From the NCBI RefSeq assembly GCF_003725775.1, contig NZ_RJSG01000002.1, forward strand, positions 1,839,871-1,903,870: 64,000 nt of DNA, given 5' to 3'. A program made the translations under genes and the position numbers. Shown here one piece after another: positions 1-9,795 of this stretch. The notes beneath the pieces were generated by a model. The model was given only the letters and a program-made list of their open reading frames with translations. It had not been told where the DNA came from and searched no databases. Every line of letters begins with the position of its first letter. Position 1 is the first letter of the stretch. This DNA is from Nocardioides marmorisolisilvae (GTDB lineage: Bacteria > Actinomycetota > Actinomycetes > Propionibacteriales > Nocardioidaceae).

Positions 1-42
1 CTCCCACTTGTGCGGCTTGATCACCGCGGTCACCAGCTTCAT
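1..42 (-). CDS. Nitrogen regulatory protein P-II, second copy (5' end only)
   Basis: Only the first 14 codons lie in the window. They read [14 protein letters not shown], the same N-terminus as the complete P-II gene at 1513-1851, so this is a second P-II paralogue running off the left edge. P-II proteins are trimeric sensors of 2-oxoglutarate, ATP/ADP and nitrogen status that bind and block ammonium channels. It starts 19 bp after the stop of the ammonium transporter at 62-1420, so the two are very probably co-transcribed. The T-loop and anything downstream (glnD would be expected in many actinobacteria) cannot be seen. Confidence 0.9.
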   Translation of the reverse strand, partial: MKLVTAVIKPHKWE

Positions 43-61
43 GCGCCACTCCTCATCGTCG

Positions 62-1420
62 TCACTCGTCTCTGTCCTTGTGGCCGAGGAACCCGCTGCG
101 GGTTCCCGCCATGGCGTGCAGGTCGTACGCCGTCTCGGCGTGGACGACCAGGTCGATGCCGCTGACCTCGTGCTCCTCGTTGACCCGGAAGCCCATCACC
201 TTGTCGACCACCAGGACAATGATCCCCGATGCCACGAACGCGTAGACCAGGACGATGCCACCAGAGAGCGCCTGCTTGCCGAGCTGGTCGACGCCGCCAC
301 CGTAGAAGAGGCCGTCCACCCCGGTCGGCGCCGCAGCGGTGCCGATCAGGCCGATGCCCAGGACGCCCACGATGCCGCCGACCATGTGCACGCCGACGAC
401 GTCGAGCGAGTCGTCGTACCCGAACTTGTACTTCAGCCCGACGGCCCAGGCACAGACCAAGCCGGCGGCCAGGCCCATCAGCAGCCCGCCCAGCGGCGAC
501 AGCGAGCCGCAGCTCGGCGTGATCGCCACGAGTCCGGCCACCATGCCGGAGGCCGCACCGAGCGAGGTCGCGTGCCCGTCGCGGACCCGCTCGACGAGCA
601 GCCAGCCCAGGGTTCCCGAGGCACCGGCGCACAGCGTGGTCACGAAGACCACCGCTGCCGCGTGGTTGGCCGCCAGCGCGGAGCCCGCGTTGAAGCCGAA
701 CCAGCCGAACCAGAGCAGGCCGGCGCCGAGCATCACCAGGGTCAGGTTGTGCGGTCGCATCGGGTCGCGGCCGAATCCGACCCGGACCCCGACGACCAGG
801 GCCACGGCCAGCGCCGAGGCACCCGAGCAGATCTCCACGGCGGTGCCGCCGGCGAAGTCGATGACGTGCACCTTGTTCGCCAGGAACCCGCCGGTGTGCC
901 CGTCGCGGCTGAAGTCGAAGACCCAGTGCGCGACCGGCGCGTAGACGACCACGGTCCAGATCGAGACGAACATCATCCACGCACCGAAGCGCGCCCGGTC
1001 GGCGATCGCACCGGAGACCAGGGCCCCGGTGATGACGCAGAAGAGGCCCTGGAAGACGGCGAACAGGATCACCGGGACGGTGAGCCAGTTGTCCTTGCCG
1101 CTGACCAGGTCCTGCAGTCCGAAGTGCTGGAACGGGTCGCCCAGCAGGCCGCCGCCGATGTCGTCCCCGAAGGCCAGCGAGTAGCCGACCAGGACCCAGA
1201 TGACCGTGATCGCCGCCAGGGCGCCGAAGGTCATCATGATCATGTTCAGCACGCTCTTGGAGCGGACCATGCCGCCGTAGAACAGCGCCAGCCCCGGTGC
1301 CATCAGGAGCACCAGACCCGAGGCGGCGAGGAGCCAGGCGGTGTCGCCGCTGTTGATCTTCTGGATGGTGGTCTCGAGCTCGAGCACGGGCAGGCTCGGC
1401 AGGAGGAGTGGTGAGCTCAT
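62..1420 (-). CDS. amtB: Ammonium transporter, Amt family (divergent second copy)
   Basis: A 452-aa polytopic membrane protein of the Amt/Mep/Rh family, which conducts ammonium into the cell. Hallmarks are FYGGMVRSKSVLN near residue 47, the FQGLFCVITGAL segment near 123 that corresponds to the Phe gate, the LWFGWFGFNAGS segment, and VVGVHMVGG carrying the second pore histidine. At the first twin-His position the sequence reads GGTAVEICSG, so Glu196 replaces the usual His; the neighbouring paralogue keeps His. The N-terminus has about 20 extra residues before the first membrane segment. It follows the upstream P-II gene by 92 bp with a strong hairpin between them, and a second P-II gene follows. 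An AAGGTG Shine-Dalgarno-like site precedes the ATG. Confidence 0.95.
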   Translation of the reverse strand: MSSPLLLPSLPVLELETTIQKINSGDTAWLLAASGLVLLMAPGLALFYGGMVRSKSVLNMIMMTFGALAAITVIWVLVGYSLAFGDDIGGGLLGDPFQHFGLQDLVSGKDNWLTVPVILFAVFQGLFCVITGALVSGAIADRARFGAWMMFVSIWTVVVYAPVAHWVFDFSRDGHTGGFLANKVHVIDFAGGTAVEICSGASALAVALVVGVRVGFGRDPMRPHNLTLVMLGAGLLWFGWFGFNAGSALAANHAAAVVFVTTLCAGASGTLGWLLVERVRDGHATSLGAASGMVAGLVAITPSCGSLSPLGGLLMGLAAGLVCAWAVGLKYKFGYDDSLDVVGVHMVGGIVGVLGIGLIGTAAAPTGVDGLFYGGGVDQLGKQALSGGIVLVYAFVASGIIVLVVDKVMGFRVNEEHEVSGIDLVVHAETAYDLHAMAGTRSGFLGHKDRDE

Positions 1421-1443
1421 GGCGGCACCTTGGCACGGACGCG

Positions 1444-1492
1444 CCGATCCGGCGAGAGCGTCTCAGAAGTCGTGACGCTCTCGCCGGATCGG
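1444..1492 (-). terminator. Perfect 19-bp hairpin between P-II and second ammonium transporter
   Basis: Arms 1444-1462 and 1474-1492 are perfectly complementary over 19 bp with an 11-nt loop. It lies in the 92-bp gap between the P-II gene and the downstream transporter on the minus strand. No T-run follows, so it resembles the U-less terminators of actinobacteria, or a partial terminator or RNA-stability element that sets different expression for the two amt-glnK units. Confidence 0.7.
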
Positions 1493-1512
1493 TCATCTCG
1501 TCGTGCTCGGAG

Positions 1513-3158
<1,646 letters not shown>

Positions 3159-3265
3159 GGAACCTCCAGTGGTGAGACTGCTAAGGGCATCGACGTCCCA
3201 CCGGGCCCCCACGACGGTGTCGGGGTGAGTGGTCGCCTTGTCGGGGAACAGACTCATCGGCCGAG

Positions 3266-3335
3266 GTTTCGCGGAGCCGTTCAGGAGCGTTTCGGTTGCG
3301 TGACACCTGGGCCGGTCGTGTTACGAACGGGTTAA
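3266..3335 (-). promoter_or_regulatory. Candidate GlnR boxes upstream of amtB-glnK
   Basis: Read on the minus strand, 3304-3289 is GTCAC-N6-GAAAC, an exact match to the GTnAC-N6-GaAAC half of the GlnR operator. About 7 nt further on comes AACGG-N6-GAAAC (3281-3266), a degraded second half. Another pair, TTAAC-N6-GTAAC, lies at 3335-3320. GlnR is the OmpR-type nitrogen regulator of actinobacteria and amtB-glnK-glnD is one of its best known targets. The match is from consensus knowledge; binding is inferred. Confidence 0.55.
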
Positions 3336-3528
3336 CTCCGCCGATCCGGCAAACTCGGAATCCGTGGACCCGATGAGGTCCAGACCACCGGGATGCACGC
3401 TGAAACCCCCGGTTTCGCGCCGGTTCCGCGGCAATTCACGCGTACGGGTGCGAATTTCCGAGTGAACGCTCGGGAAATCCTTGGACGCGAACTTCAGCGT
3501 TTCGCTCGCGTCCCGCGCGGCGCGGCTC

Positions 3529-3534
3529 TAGTTT
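3529..3534 (+). promoter_or_regulatory. -10 element of a probably leaderless TetR transcript
   Basis: TAGTTT fits the actinobacterial -10 consensus TAnnnT and ends 6 bp before the GTG at 3541, the usual distance to a transcription start. No Shine-Dalgarno sequence precedes that GTG, so transcription and translation probably start at the same base. Confidence 0.4.
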
Positions 3535-3540
3535 GTGCAC

Positions 3541-4158
3541 GTGTCTCAGACAACGGGGGTTTCTGAGCCGATGGAGCCAGCGCTCCCTCGGCGGAAGGGT
3601 CGTCCGCGCGATGCCGGTGCCGACGAGCGCATCCTGGCTGCCGCGGCGGACCTGATCCTGCAGCGCGGCTACGACAACATGACCGTCGACGAGGTCGCCG
3701 CGACCGCGAAGGCGGGCAAGGCCACCGTCTACCGGCGCTGGGCCGGCAAGGAGGACCTGGCGTTCGCCGCTCTCGAGCAGCTCTACAGCCAGGAGTTCCC
3801 GGTCCCGGACACCGGCAACATCACCGACGACCTCCGGGCGTCCTACAAGCAGGTGCTCGAGTTCGCCAACTCCGAGGCCGGCCTGGCCTACCTGCGGATG
3901 AGCATCACCGAGTCGTTGCGCGACGAGCGCATCGCCACCTTGTACATCGGTGCCCACCAGCGCCAGGAGCGGGCAGCACGCGCCGTCTTCGAGCGGGCCA
4001 TCGAGCGCGGCGAGCTGCGCGCGGACTTCCGCACCGACCTGGCCGTCAGCCAGCTCGGCGGGATCGTGGTGCTCCGCGCGGTGGTCGGCGGGATGCCGAC
4101 CGAGGCCGACGTCGAGGACATGATCGACCTGATCCTCAAGGGCATCGAGAAGCGCTGA
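3541..4158 (+). CDS. TetR/AcrR family transcriptional regulator
   Basis: About 205 aa. After a short tail comes the basic GRPRD motif and a TetR helix-turn-helix (ILAAAADLILQRGYDNMTVD, then VAATAKAGKATVYRRWAGKEDL), followed by an all-helical ligand-binding domain of the TetR_C_11/16 kind. It likely represses a nearby or unlinked gene in response to a small molecule; its target cannot be named. It stands alone between the amt operon (divergent) and ftsY (convergent). Start choice is uncertain: GTG 3535, GTG 3541 and ATG 3571 are in frame. I prefer 3541 because a -10-like TAGTTT ends 6 bp upstream. Confidence 0.85.
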   Translation: MSQTTGVSEPMEPALPRRKGRPRDAGADERILAAAADLILQRGYDNMTVDEVAATAKAGKATVYRRWAGKEDLAFAALEQLYSQEFPVPDTGNITDDLRASYKQVLEFANSEAGLAYLRMSITESLRDERIATLYIGAHQRQERAARAVFERAIERGELRADFRTDLAVSQLGGIVVLRAVVGGMPTEADVEDMIDLILKGIEKR

Positions 4159-4164
4159 CCCCGG

Positions 4165-5277
4165 TCAGTCACCGAGGAGCGCGTCGACGAACCCCTCGGG
4201 GTCGAACGGAGCCAGGTCGTCGGGGCCCTCGCCCAGACCGACGAGCTTCACCGGTACGCCGAGCTCGCGCTGCACCGCCACCACGATGCCCCCCTTGGCG
4301 GAGCCGTCCAGCTTGGTGAGCACGATCCCGGTGACGTCGACGACCTCGCTGAAGACGCGCGCCTGCACCAGGCCGTTCTGACCGGTGGTGGCGTCGAGGA
4401 CGAGCAGCACCTCGCGCACCGGGAGCTGCTTCTCGATGACGCGCTTGACCTTGCCGAGCTCGTCCATCAGGCCGGCCTTGTTCTGGAGCCGGCCCGCGGT
4501 GTCGACCAGGACCACGTCGACGTCCTTCTCCACGCCGGCGCGGACCGCCTCGAAGGCGACGCTGGCCGGGTCGCTGCCCTCGGGACCGGCGACGACGTCG
4601 ACACCGAAGCGCTGACCCCAGGTGGAGAGCTGCTCGGTGGCCGCGGCACGGAAGGTGTCCGCGGCGCCCATGAGCACGGTGCGGTCCTCGGACACCAGGA
4701 CGCGGGCGATCTTGCCGACCGAGGTGGTCTTCCCGGCCCCGTTCACGCCGACGACCAGCACGACCGCCGGACCGTCCCCGTCGAGGTTGAGCGAGCGGTC
4801 CATGCTCGGGTCGACCAGGTTCAGCAGCTCCTCGCGCAGGACGGCGCGGGCCTCCCCCGCCCCGGTGCCCTCGACCCGCAACCGGGTGCGCAGGGTGCCG
4901 ACGAGCTCGGTCGTCGGACCGACCCCGACGTCCGCGGTCAGCAGGGTGTCCTCGAGCGCCTCCCAGGTGTCCTCGTCGAGACGGTCGCGCGAGAGCAGGG
5001 CCAGCAGGCCCCGACCGAGCGCGCCCTGCGAACCGGCGAGCCGCGCCCGCAGGCGGACCAGTCGGCCGGCCGTGCTCTCGGGTCGCTCGAGCGTGCTGAC
5101 CGGGGCATCGGGCAGATCCCGGGCTGGTGCGTCCTCGACGGCCGCGGGCGGGGCCTGCGGAGCGGGTGCGGCGACCGGGGACTTCGCGGGGCGTCGCCGT
5201 ACGACGAGCCCGACGAGCAGGCCGACCGCGACCAGCGCGACGACAGCGGCAATGACGAGGTACTCAGCGGTGCCCAT
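4165..5277 (-). CDS. ftsY: Signal recognition particle receptor FtsY
   Basis: A 370-aa SRP receptor GTPase that docks ribosome-SRP complexes at the membrane. Residues 5-27 form a transmembrane anchor, followed by a Pro/Ala-rich linker, then the helical N domain (about 75-160) and the G domain. G1 is GVNGAGKTTSVGK (about 177-189), then DTFRAAATEQL, DVVLVDTAGRLQN and TKLDGSAKGG. An N-terminal single-span anchor is common in actinobacterial FtsY. It lies downstream of smc and a small membrane protein on the same strand, the usual order in this phylum. Confidence 0.98.
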   Translation of the reverse strand: MGTAEYLVIAAVVALVAVGLLVGLVVRRRPAKSPVAAPAPQAPPAAVEDAPARDLPDAPVSTLERPESTAGRLVRLRARLAGSQGALGRGLLALLSRDRLDEDTWEALEDTLLTADVGVGPTTELVGTLRTRLRVEGTGAGEARAVLREELLNLVDPSMDRSLNLDGDGPAVVLVVGVNGAGKTTSVGKIARVLVSEDRTVLMGAADTFRAAATEQLSTWGQRFGVDVVAGPEGSDPASVAFEAVRAGVEKDVDVVLVDTAGRLQNKAGLMDELGKVKRVIEKQLPVREVLLVLDATTGQNGLVQARVFSEVVDVTGIVLTKLDGSAKGGIVVAVQRELGVPVKLVGLGEGPDDLAPFDPEGFVDALLGD

Positions 5278-5309
5278 GGCTCAATCCAACCAGAGGCGCC
5301 GGGCCTGCC

Positions 5310-5486
5310 TCAGCGACGGGTGTGCTCGTCCTCGAGGACCGGCATCGCCTCGACGCCACGCTTGAGCGCCTCGCCGAGCCACGGCGCGTGCGGGACCTCC
5401 TGGCCCCGGTGCGGGTAGGCGACGTAGACGAAGACGGCCCCGGCTGCCACGAGGATCAGCAGCATCGCGAAGAACATCAGGAACAT
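5310..5486 (-). CDS. Small single-span membrane protein, unknown function
   Basis: 58 aa beginning MFLMFFAMLLILVAAGAVFV, one strongly hydrophobic segment, then a short polar tail with PHRGQEVPHAP and an acidic/basic end. I do not recognise the family. The frame extends to 5552, but AAAGG lies 8 nt before the ATG at 5486 and the transmembrane segment begins right there, so the short form is preferred. It sits between smc/thioesterase and ftsY on the same strand and may share their transcript. Confidence 0.7.
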   Translation of the reverse strand: MFLMFFAMLLILVAAGAVFVYVAYPHRGQEVPHAPWLGEALKRGVEAMPVLEDEHTRR

Positions 5487-5601
5487 GGGGAGGGCCTTTC
5501 CGAGAAATGCAGTGCAGGGACCATCCTCGTACCCCGGGCCAAGTCCGGTCACTCGTCCGTTCGGCGGATGTGACCGAACCGACGCTTGATAGACGCCTGG
5601 A

Positions 5602-6039
5602 TCAGGCCAGAGGTTGCACCGCGGCGCGGATCACGTCCGGGATCGGCGTGCTCGGGCGGTTGCCGGCGACGGTGTTGTCGACGTACACGTGCACGAAACG
5701 GCCCTCCGCGGCAGCCTCGTCCCCCGGTCCCTGGAAGATGCCGATCCGGTAGATGACCGAGCTGGTGCCGATCCGCTCGACGGTCAGGCCGAGCTCGATG
5801 GGCTCGGGGTAGCCGACCTCGCGGAAGTAGCGGCAGGAGACTTCGGCGACCACTCCGACGGCCGGCAGCTCGCGGATGTTCACCCCGGTGGCCTCGGCCA
5901 GGTGCGCGTTGACCGCGGTGTCGATCAGCTCGAAGTACCGGGCGTTGTTCATGTGCCCGTAGACGTCGTCGTCGGCCCAGCGGGTCGTCGCCGTCCGCCA
6001 GACCTGGTAGTCGGAACGCGTGGGGCGCTCCTGGGTCAC
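5602..6039 (-). CDS. Acyl-CoA thioesterase, hot-dog fold (4HBT/YbgC-like)
   Basis: 145 aa. The signature TRWADDDVYGHMNNARYFEL near residue 17 carries the Asp and the GHMNN turn of 4-hydroxybenzoyl-CoA-thioesterase-like hot-dog enzymes, which hydrolyse acyl-CoA thioesters in the cytoplasm. Later segments (VSCRYFREVGYPEPIELGL, VHVYVDN) fit the same fold. Its ATG overlaps the smc stop in an ATGA, so it is translationally coupled to smc. The acyl substrate cannot be read from the sequence. Confidence 0.9.
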   Translation of the reverse strand: MTQERPTRSDYQVWRTATTRWADDDVYGHMNNARYFELIDTAVNAHLAEATGVNIRELPAVGVVAEVSCRYFREVGYPEPIELGLTVERIGTSSVIYRIGIFQGPGDEAAAEGRFVHVYVDNTVAGNRPSTPIPDVIRAAVQPLA

Positions 6040-9000
6040 GCGGACTCCGCCTCGCGCAACCGCTGGCTGATGACCGCGGAGACGCCGTCGCCGCGCATCG
6101 AGACGCCGTAGAGCGCGTCGCCGACCTCCATCGTCCGCTTCTGGTGGGTGATCACCATGAGCTGCGAGTGCGCCCGCAGCTCCTCGTAGATCTCCAGCAG
6201 GCGGCCGAGGTTGGTGTCGTCGAGCGCCGCCTCGACCTCGTCGAGGATGTAGAACGGCGAGGGCCGGGCCTTGAACAGCGCGAACAGGAAGCAGACCGCG
6301 ACCAGGGAGCGCTCGCCGCCGGAGAGCAGCGAGAGCCGCTTGACCTTCTTGCCGGCCGGACGGGCCTCGACCTCGATGCCCGTGGTCAGCATGTTGTCGG
6401 GATCGGTGAGCACGAGCTTGCCCTCACCGCCGGGGAACAGCCGGGTGAAGGTCTGGTCGAACGCCTTGACGACGTCCTCGTAGGCCTCGGTGAAGACCTG
6501 CTCGACGCGCTCGTCGACCTCCTTGACGATGTCCAGCAGGTCGCGCCGGGTGCGACGCAGGTCCTCGAGCTGCTCGGAGAGGAACTTGTGCCGCTCCTCC
6601 AGCGCCGAGAACTCCTCGAGCGCCAGCGGGTTGATCCGGCCGAGCTGCGCGAGCGCGCGCTCCGCGGCCCGCAGCCGCTTGGTCTGGGTGTCACGATCGA
6701 AGGCGGCCGGTTCCGGGGCCTCCTCGCCGTCCGGTACCTCGCCGGTGAACGGCACGAGCTGGTCGGGGCCGTACTCGGCGATGAGCGAGTCGGCGTCGAG
6801 GCCGAGCTCCTCCAGCGCGCGCTCCTCGAGCTGCTCGATCCGCATCCGCTGCTCGGTGCGGGCCATCTCGTCGCGGTGCACCGAGTTCACCAGCTCGTCC
6901 AGCGTCGTCGACAGCGCCCGGAGCTGCTCGCGGGCACCGATCAGGTCCTGCTCGCGGGCCACCCGTCCCTGCTCGACGCGGGTGCGCTGGACGGCGGCCA
7001 GCTGCACCGACTCCTCGAGCCGGGCCAGCACCACCGCGACGCCCTTGGTCACCGCCTCGGCGACGGCACCTTCGCGGATCAGCCGCTCGCGGCGGGCGAT
7101 CGCCTTCGCCTTCGCCTCCCGCTCCGCGTTGGCCTGGCCGATCAAGGTGTCGGCACGACCGTGCAGCGCGCGGGCGCGCTCCTCGGCCGTGCGCAGGCCC
7201 AACCGGGACTCCATCTCGTGAGCCCGGGCGGCCCGCGCGGCCTCGGCGAGCTGCTCGCGCGCCGTGGTGTCCGGCTCCTCCTCGGGTGACTCCTCGGCGG
7301 AGGTCAGCCGGGCCTCGAGCTCGGCCAGACCCTCGAGGTCCTTGGTGTGCGACTCCTGGGCGGTGAGGATCGCCTGGTCCAGGCGCGCGGCCTCGGCCTT
7401 GGCAGACCGGGCCTGCGAGCCGAACTGGCCGAGCTCCTCGGCGACCGCGGCCAGCGCCGCGTCGGACTCGTGCAGCTTGGCCAGCGCCACGTCGACCCGG
7501 CGGGTGGCGTCCTCGCGCTCGCTCTCCAGCGCGCTCAGGGCGAAGGTGAGCCGGTCCAGCTCGTGACCGGCGCGGGTGAAGGCCTCCTCGGCCTCGTCGT
7601 ACGCCGCCTGCACCTCGATCAGGCTCGGCTGGCTGTTCGAGCCGCCGGCCGCGAAGTGGGCGCCGAGCAGGTCGCCCTCGAGCGTCACCGCGGTCACGTC
7701 GGAGGACTCGGCGACCAGGCTCCGGGCACCGGCGAGGTCGTCGACCACGGCCACCTTGAAGAGCAGCCGGGAGAGCGCCGCGCGCAGCTCGGTCGGGCAC
7801 TCGACGACGTCCATCGCGTAGACGGCACCGGCCGGCAGTCCGGGCCAGCTCGCGTCGTCGGCAGCAGCTCCCCCGAGCAGCAGGCCAGCCCGACCGAGGT
7901 CGTCGGTCTTGAGGTGGGAGATCGCCGAGATCGCGGCGTCGACGTCGCTGACCGCAACCGCGTCGGCCGCGCTTCCGAGGGCCGCAGCGACCGCGGTCTC
8001 GTAGCCGGCCCGGACGTTGAGCAGCGCGGCCACGGAACCCAGCAGGCCGGAGACCGACCCGGTCGCCGCGAGCAGTGCCCCGGCGCCGTCCTTGCGGTTC
8101 AGGCCCAGCTCGAGGGCCTCGCGGCGCGCGGCGAGGGCGCTGCGCTCGCGCTCGGCGGACTGGGCCTCCTCGCGCATCTTGGCCAGCCGCTCCTCGATGT
8201 CGGCGAGCAGACCGCTGGCGCCCTCGTGCTCGGCGTCCAGACCCTCCTCGCCCGCATCGAGCCCGGCGATGCGGGACTCCAGCGCGGTGAAGCTGGAGCT
8301 GGCCTTCTCGGCCCGGGCGATCGCCTCGGACCGGGCTTCGGCCAGACGGGCGACCTCGTCCTCGGCGGCGGCGGCGCGGCTGCGCAGTCCGTTGACCTGG
8401 CCGTGCAGGCGGGCCAGTCCTTCGCGGCGGTCGGCGGCGGCGCGCTGGAGCCCGGCGATCCGGCGCTCCTCCTCGCCGAAGGCCTGCTCGGCTGCCTGAC
8501 GGGCGGTGACCGCGGACTCGAGCGCTCCGCGGTTCTGCTCGACCTCGGCCAGGATGCCGGCCTCCTCGGCGCGCACCCGCTCGGCCTCGGCCTCGAGCTC
8601 CACCGGGTCGCGGCCGGCCGGGATCTCGGGCTCGACGGCAGCGTTGCGGACCCGCTCGGCGGCCAGGCTGGCGGTGCCGCGGAGGCGGTCACGCAGCCCG
8701 GAGAGGCCGAACCAGGTCTCCTGGGCGCGGGCCAGGGCGGGCAGGTCCTCGCGCAGCGCTGCCTCCAGGGCCGCCTCGGTCTCCCGGATCGCGGCGATCT
8801 CCGCCTCGACCTCGGCCCGCTTGGCGACCAGCACGCTCTCGTCGGCGAGCTCTTGCTCCAGCGAGACACGAGCGGCGGCCAGGTCGTCGGCCATCAGGCG
8901 GGCCCGGGCGTCGCGGACGTCGGCCTGCACCACCGCGGCACGGCGGGCGACCTCGGCCTGACGACCCAGGGGCTTGAGCTGGCGGCGGATCTCGGTGAGC

Positions 9001-9581
9001 AGGTCGGAGAGGCGGGTCAGGTTGCCCTCGGTGGAGTCCAGCTTGCGGAGCGCCTTCTCCTTGCGCTTGCGGTGCTTGAGGACGCCCGCGGCCTCCTCGA
9101 TGAACCCGCGGCGCTCCTCCGGGGTCGCCCGCAGGATCGAGTCGAGCTGGCCCTGGCCGACGATGACGTGCATCTCGCGGCCGATGCCGGAGTCGGAGAG
9201 CAGCTCCTGGACGTCGAGCAGACGGCACGGGGTGCCGTTGATCGCGTACTCCGAGCCGCCGTTGCGGAACATCGTCCGGCTGATCGTGACCTCGGCGTAC
9301 TCGATCGGCAGCGCGCCGTCGGTGTTGTCGATGGTCAGCATCACCTCGGCGCGGCCCAGCGGCGGCCGGCCGGCGGTACCGGCGAAGATGACGTCCTCCA
9401 TCTTGCCGCCGCGCAGCGACTTGGCGCCCTGCTCACCCATCACCCACGCGAGCGCGTCGACGACGTTGGACTTGCCCGAGCCGTTCGGCCCGACGATGCA
9501 GGTGATGCCGGGCTCCAGCTGAAGCGTGGTGGCGGAGGCGAAGGACTTGAACCCCTTCAGGGTCAGGCTCTTCAAGTACAC
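6036..9581 (-). CDS. smc: Chromosome segregation protein SMC
   Basis: 1181 aa, full length. The Walker A motif GPNGSGKSNV is at 31-40 and the N-terminal head continues to about 170. Two long Glu/Ala/Arg-rich coiled-coil arms flank a hinge near residues 500-660. The C-terminal head holds the signature LSLLSGGERSL and the Walker B ILDEVEAALDD. SMC dimers with ScpA/ScpB compact and resolve origins. The start is GTG at 9581 with AGGAG 7 nt upstream. It is followed by the overlapping thioesterase gene and ftsY. Confidence 0.98.
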   Translation of the reverse strand: MYLKSLTLKGFKSFASATTLQLEPGITCIVGPNGSGKSNVVDALAWVMGEQGAKSLRGGKMEDVIFAGTAGRPPLGRAEVMLTIDNTDGALPIEYAEVTISRTMFRNGGSEYAINGTPCRLLDVQELLSDSGIGREMHVIVGQGQLDSILRATPEERRGFIEEAAGVLKHRKRKEKALRKLDSTEGNLTRLSDLLTEIRRQLKPLGRQAEVARRAAVVQADVRDARARLMADDLAAARVSLEQELADESVLVAKRAEVEAEIAAIRETEAALEAALREDLPALARAQETWFGLSGLRDRLRGTASLAAERVRNAAVEPEIPAGRDPVELEAEAERVRAEEAGILAEVEQNRGALESAVTARQAAEQAFGEEERRIAGLQRAAADRREGLARLHGQVNGLRSRAAAAEDEVARLAEARSEAIARAEKASSSFTALESRIAGLDAGEEGLDAEHEGASGLLADIEERLAKMREEAQSAERERSALAARREALELGLNRKDGAGALLAATGSVSGLLGSVAALLNVRAGYETAVAAALGSAADAVAVSDVDAAISAISHLKTDDLGRAGLLLGGAAADDASWPGLPAGAVYAMDVVECPTELRAALSRLLFKVAVVDDLAGARSLVAESSDVTAVTLEGDLLGAHFAAGGSNSQPSLIEVQAAYDEAEEAFTRAGHELDRLTFALSALESEREDATRRVDVALAKLHESDAALAAVAEELGQFGSQARSAKAEAARLDQAILTAQESHTKDLEGLAELEARLTSAEESPEEEPDTTAREQLAEAARAARAHEMESRLGLRTAEERARALHGRADTLIGQANAEREAKAKAIARRERLIREGAVAEAVTKGVAVVLARLEESVQLAAVQRTRVEQGRVAREQDLIGAREQLRALSTTLDELVNSVHRDEMARTEQRMRIEQLEERALEELGLDADSLIAEYGPDQLVPFTGEVPDGEEAPEPAAFDRDTQTKRLRAAERALAQLGRINPLALEEFSALEERHKFLSEQLEDLRRTRRDLLDIVKEVDERVEQVFTEAYEDVVKAFDQTFTRLFPGGEGKLVLTDPDNMLTTGIEVEARPAGKKVKRLSLLSGGERSLVAVCFLFALFKARPSPFYILDEVEAALDDTNLGRLLEIYEELRAHSQLMVITHQKRTMEVGDALYGVSMRGDGVSAVISQRLREAESA

Positions 9582-9720
9582 GTCAGGCTCCTGGCATCCG
9601 GCAGTTCGAGGGCACGCGAACAGGCATCCTAAAGCGCATACCTGCCGGGGGAAGCGGCAACGTCGAGCCTACGTGCCCCCACCCCCGGTCGGGTGAGGAG
9701 GGGTGCGTGTCGCGGACCAG

Positions 9721-9780
9721 AGTTCAGGCCGGAGTTCAGGCCGGAGTTCAGGCCGGAGTTCAGACCTGAGTTCAGACCAG
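9721..9780. repeat. Five tandem 12-bp repeats after a TetR gene
   Basis: Five contiguous 12-bp units: three identical AGTTCAGGCCGG copies, then AGTTCAGACCTG and AGTTCAGACCAG. They begin 15 bp beyond the stop codon of the minus-strand TetR gene and about 140 bp upstream of smc. Copy-number variation by replication slippage is likely. No coding role is evident. Confidence 0.9.
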
Positions 9781-9795
9781 GGCTCCGGCCCGAGG

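Noticed and set aside
8-1414. Long open frame antisense to the second ammonium transporter
   Set aside because: It mirrors a clear Amt gene on the other strand; high GC gives long antisense frames. The translation is rich in Arg, Asp and His with no family pattern.
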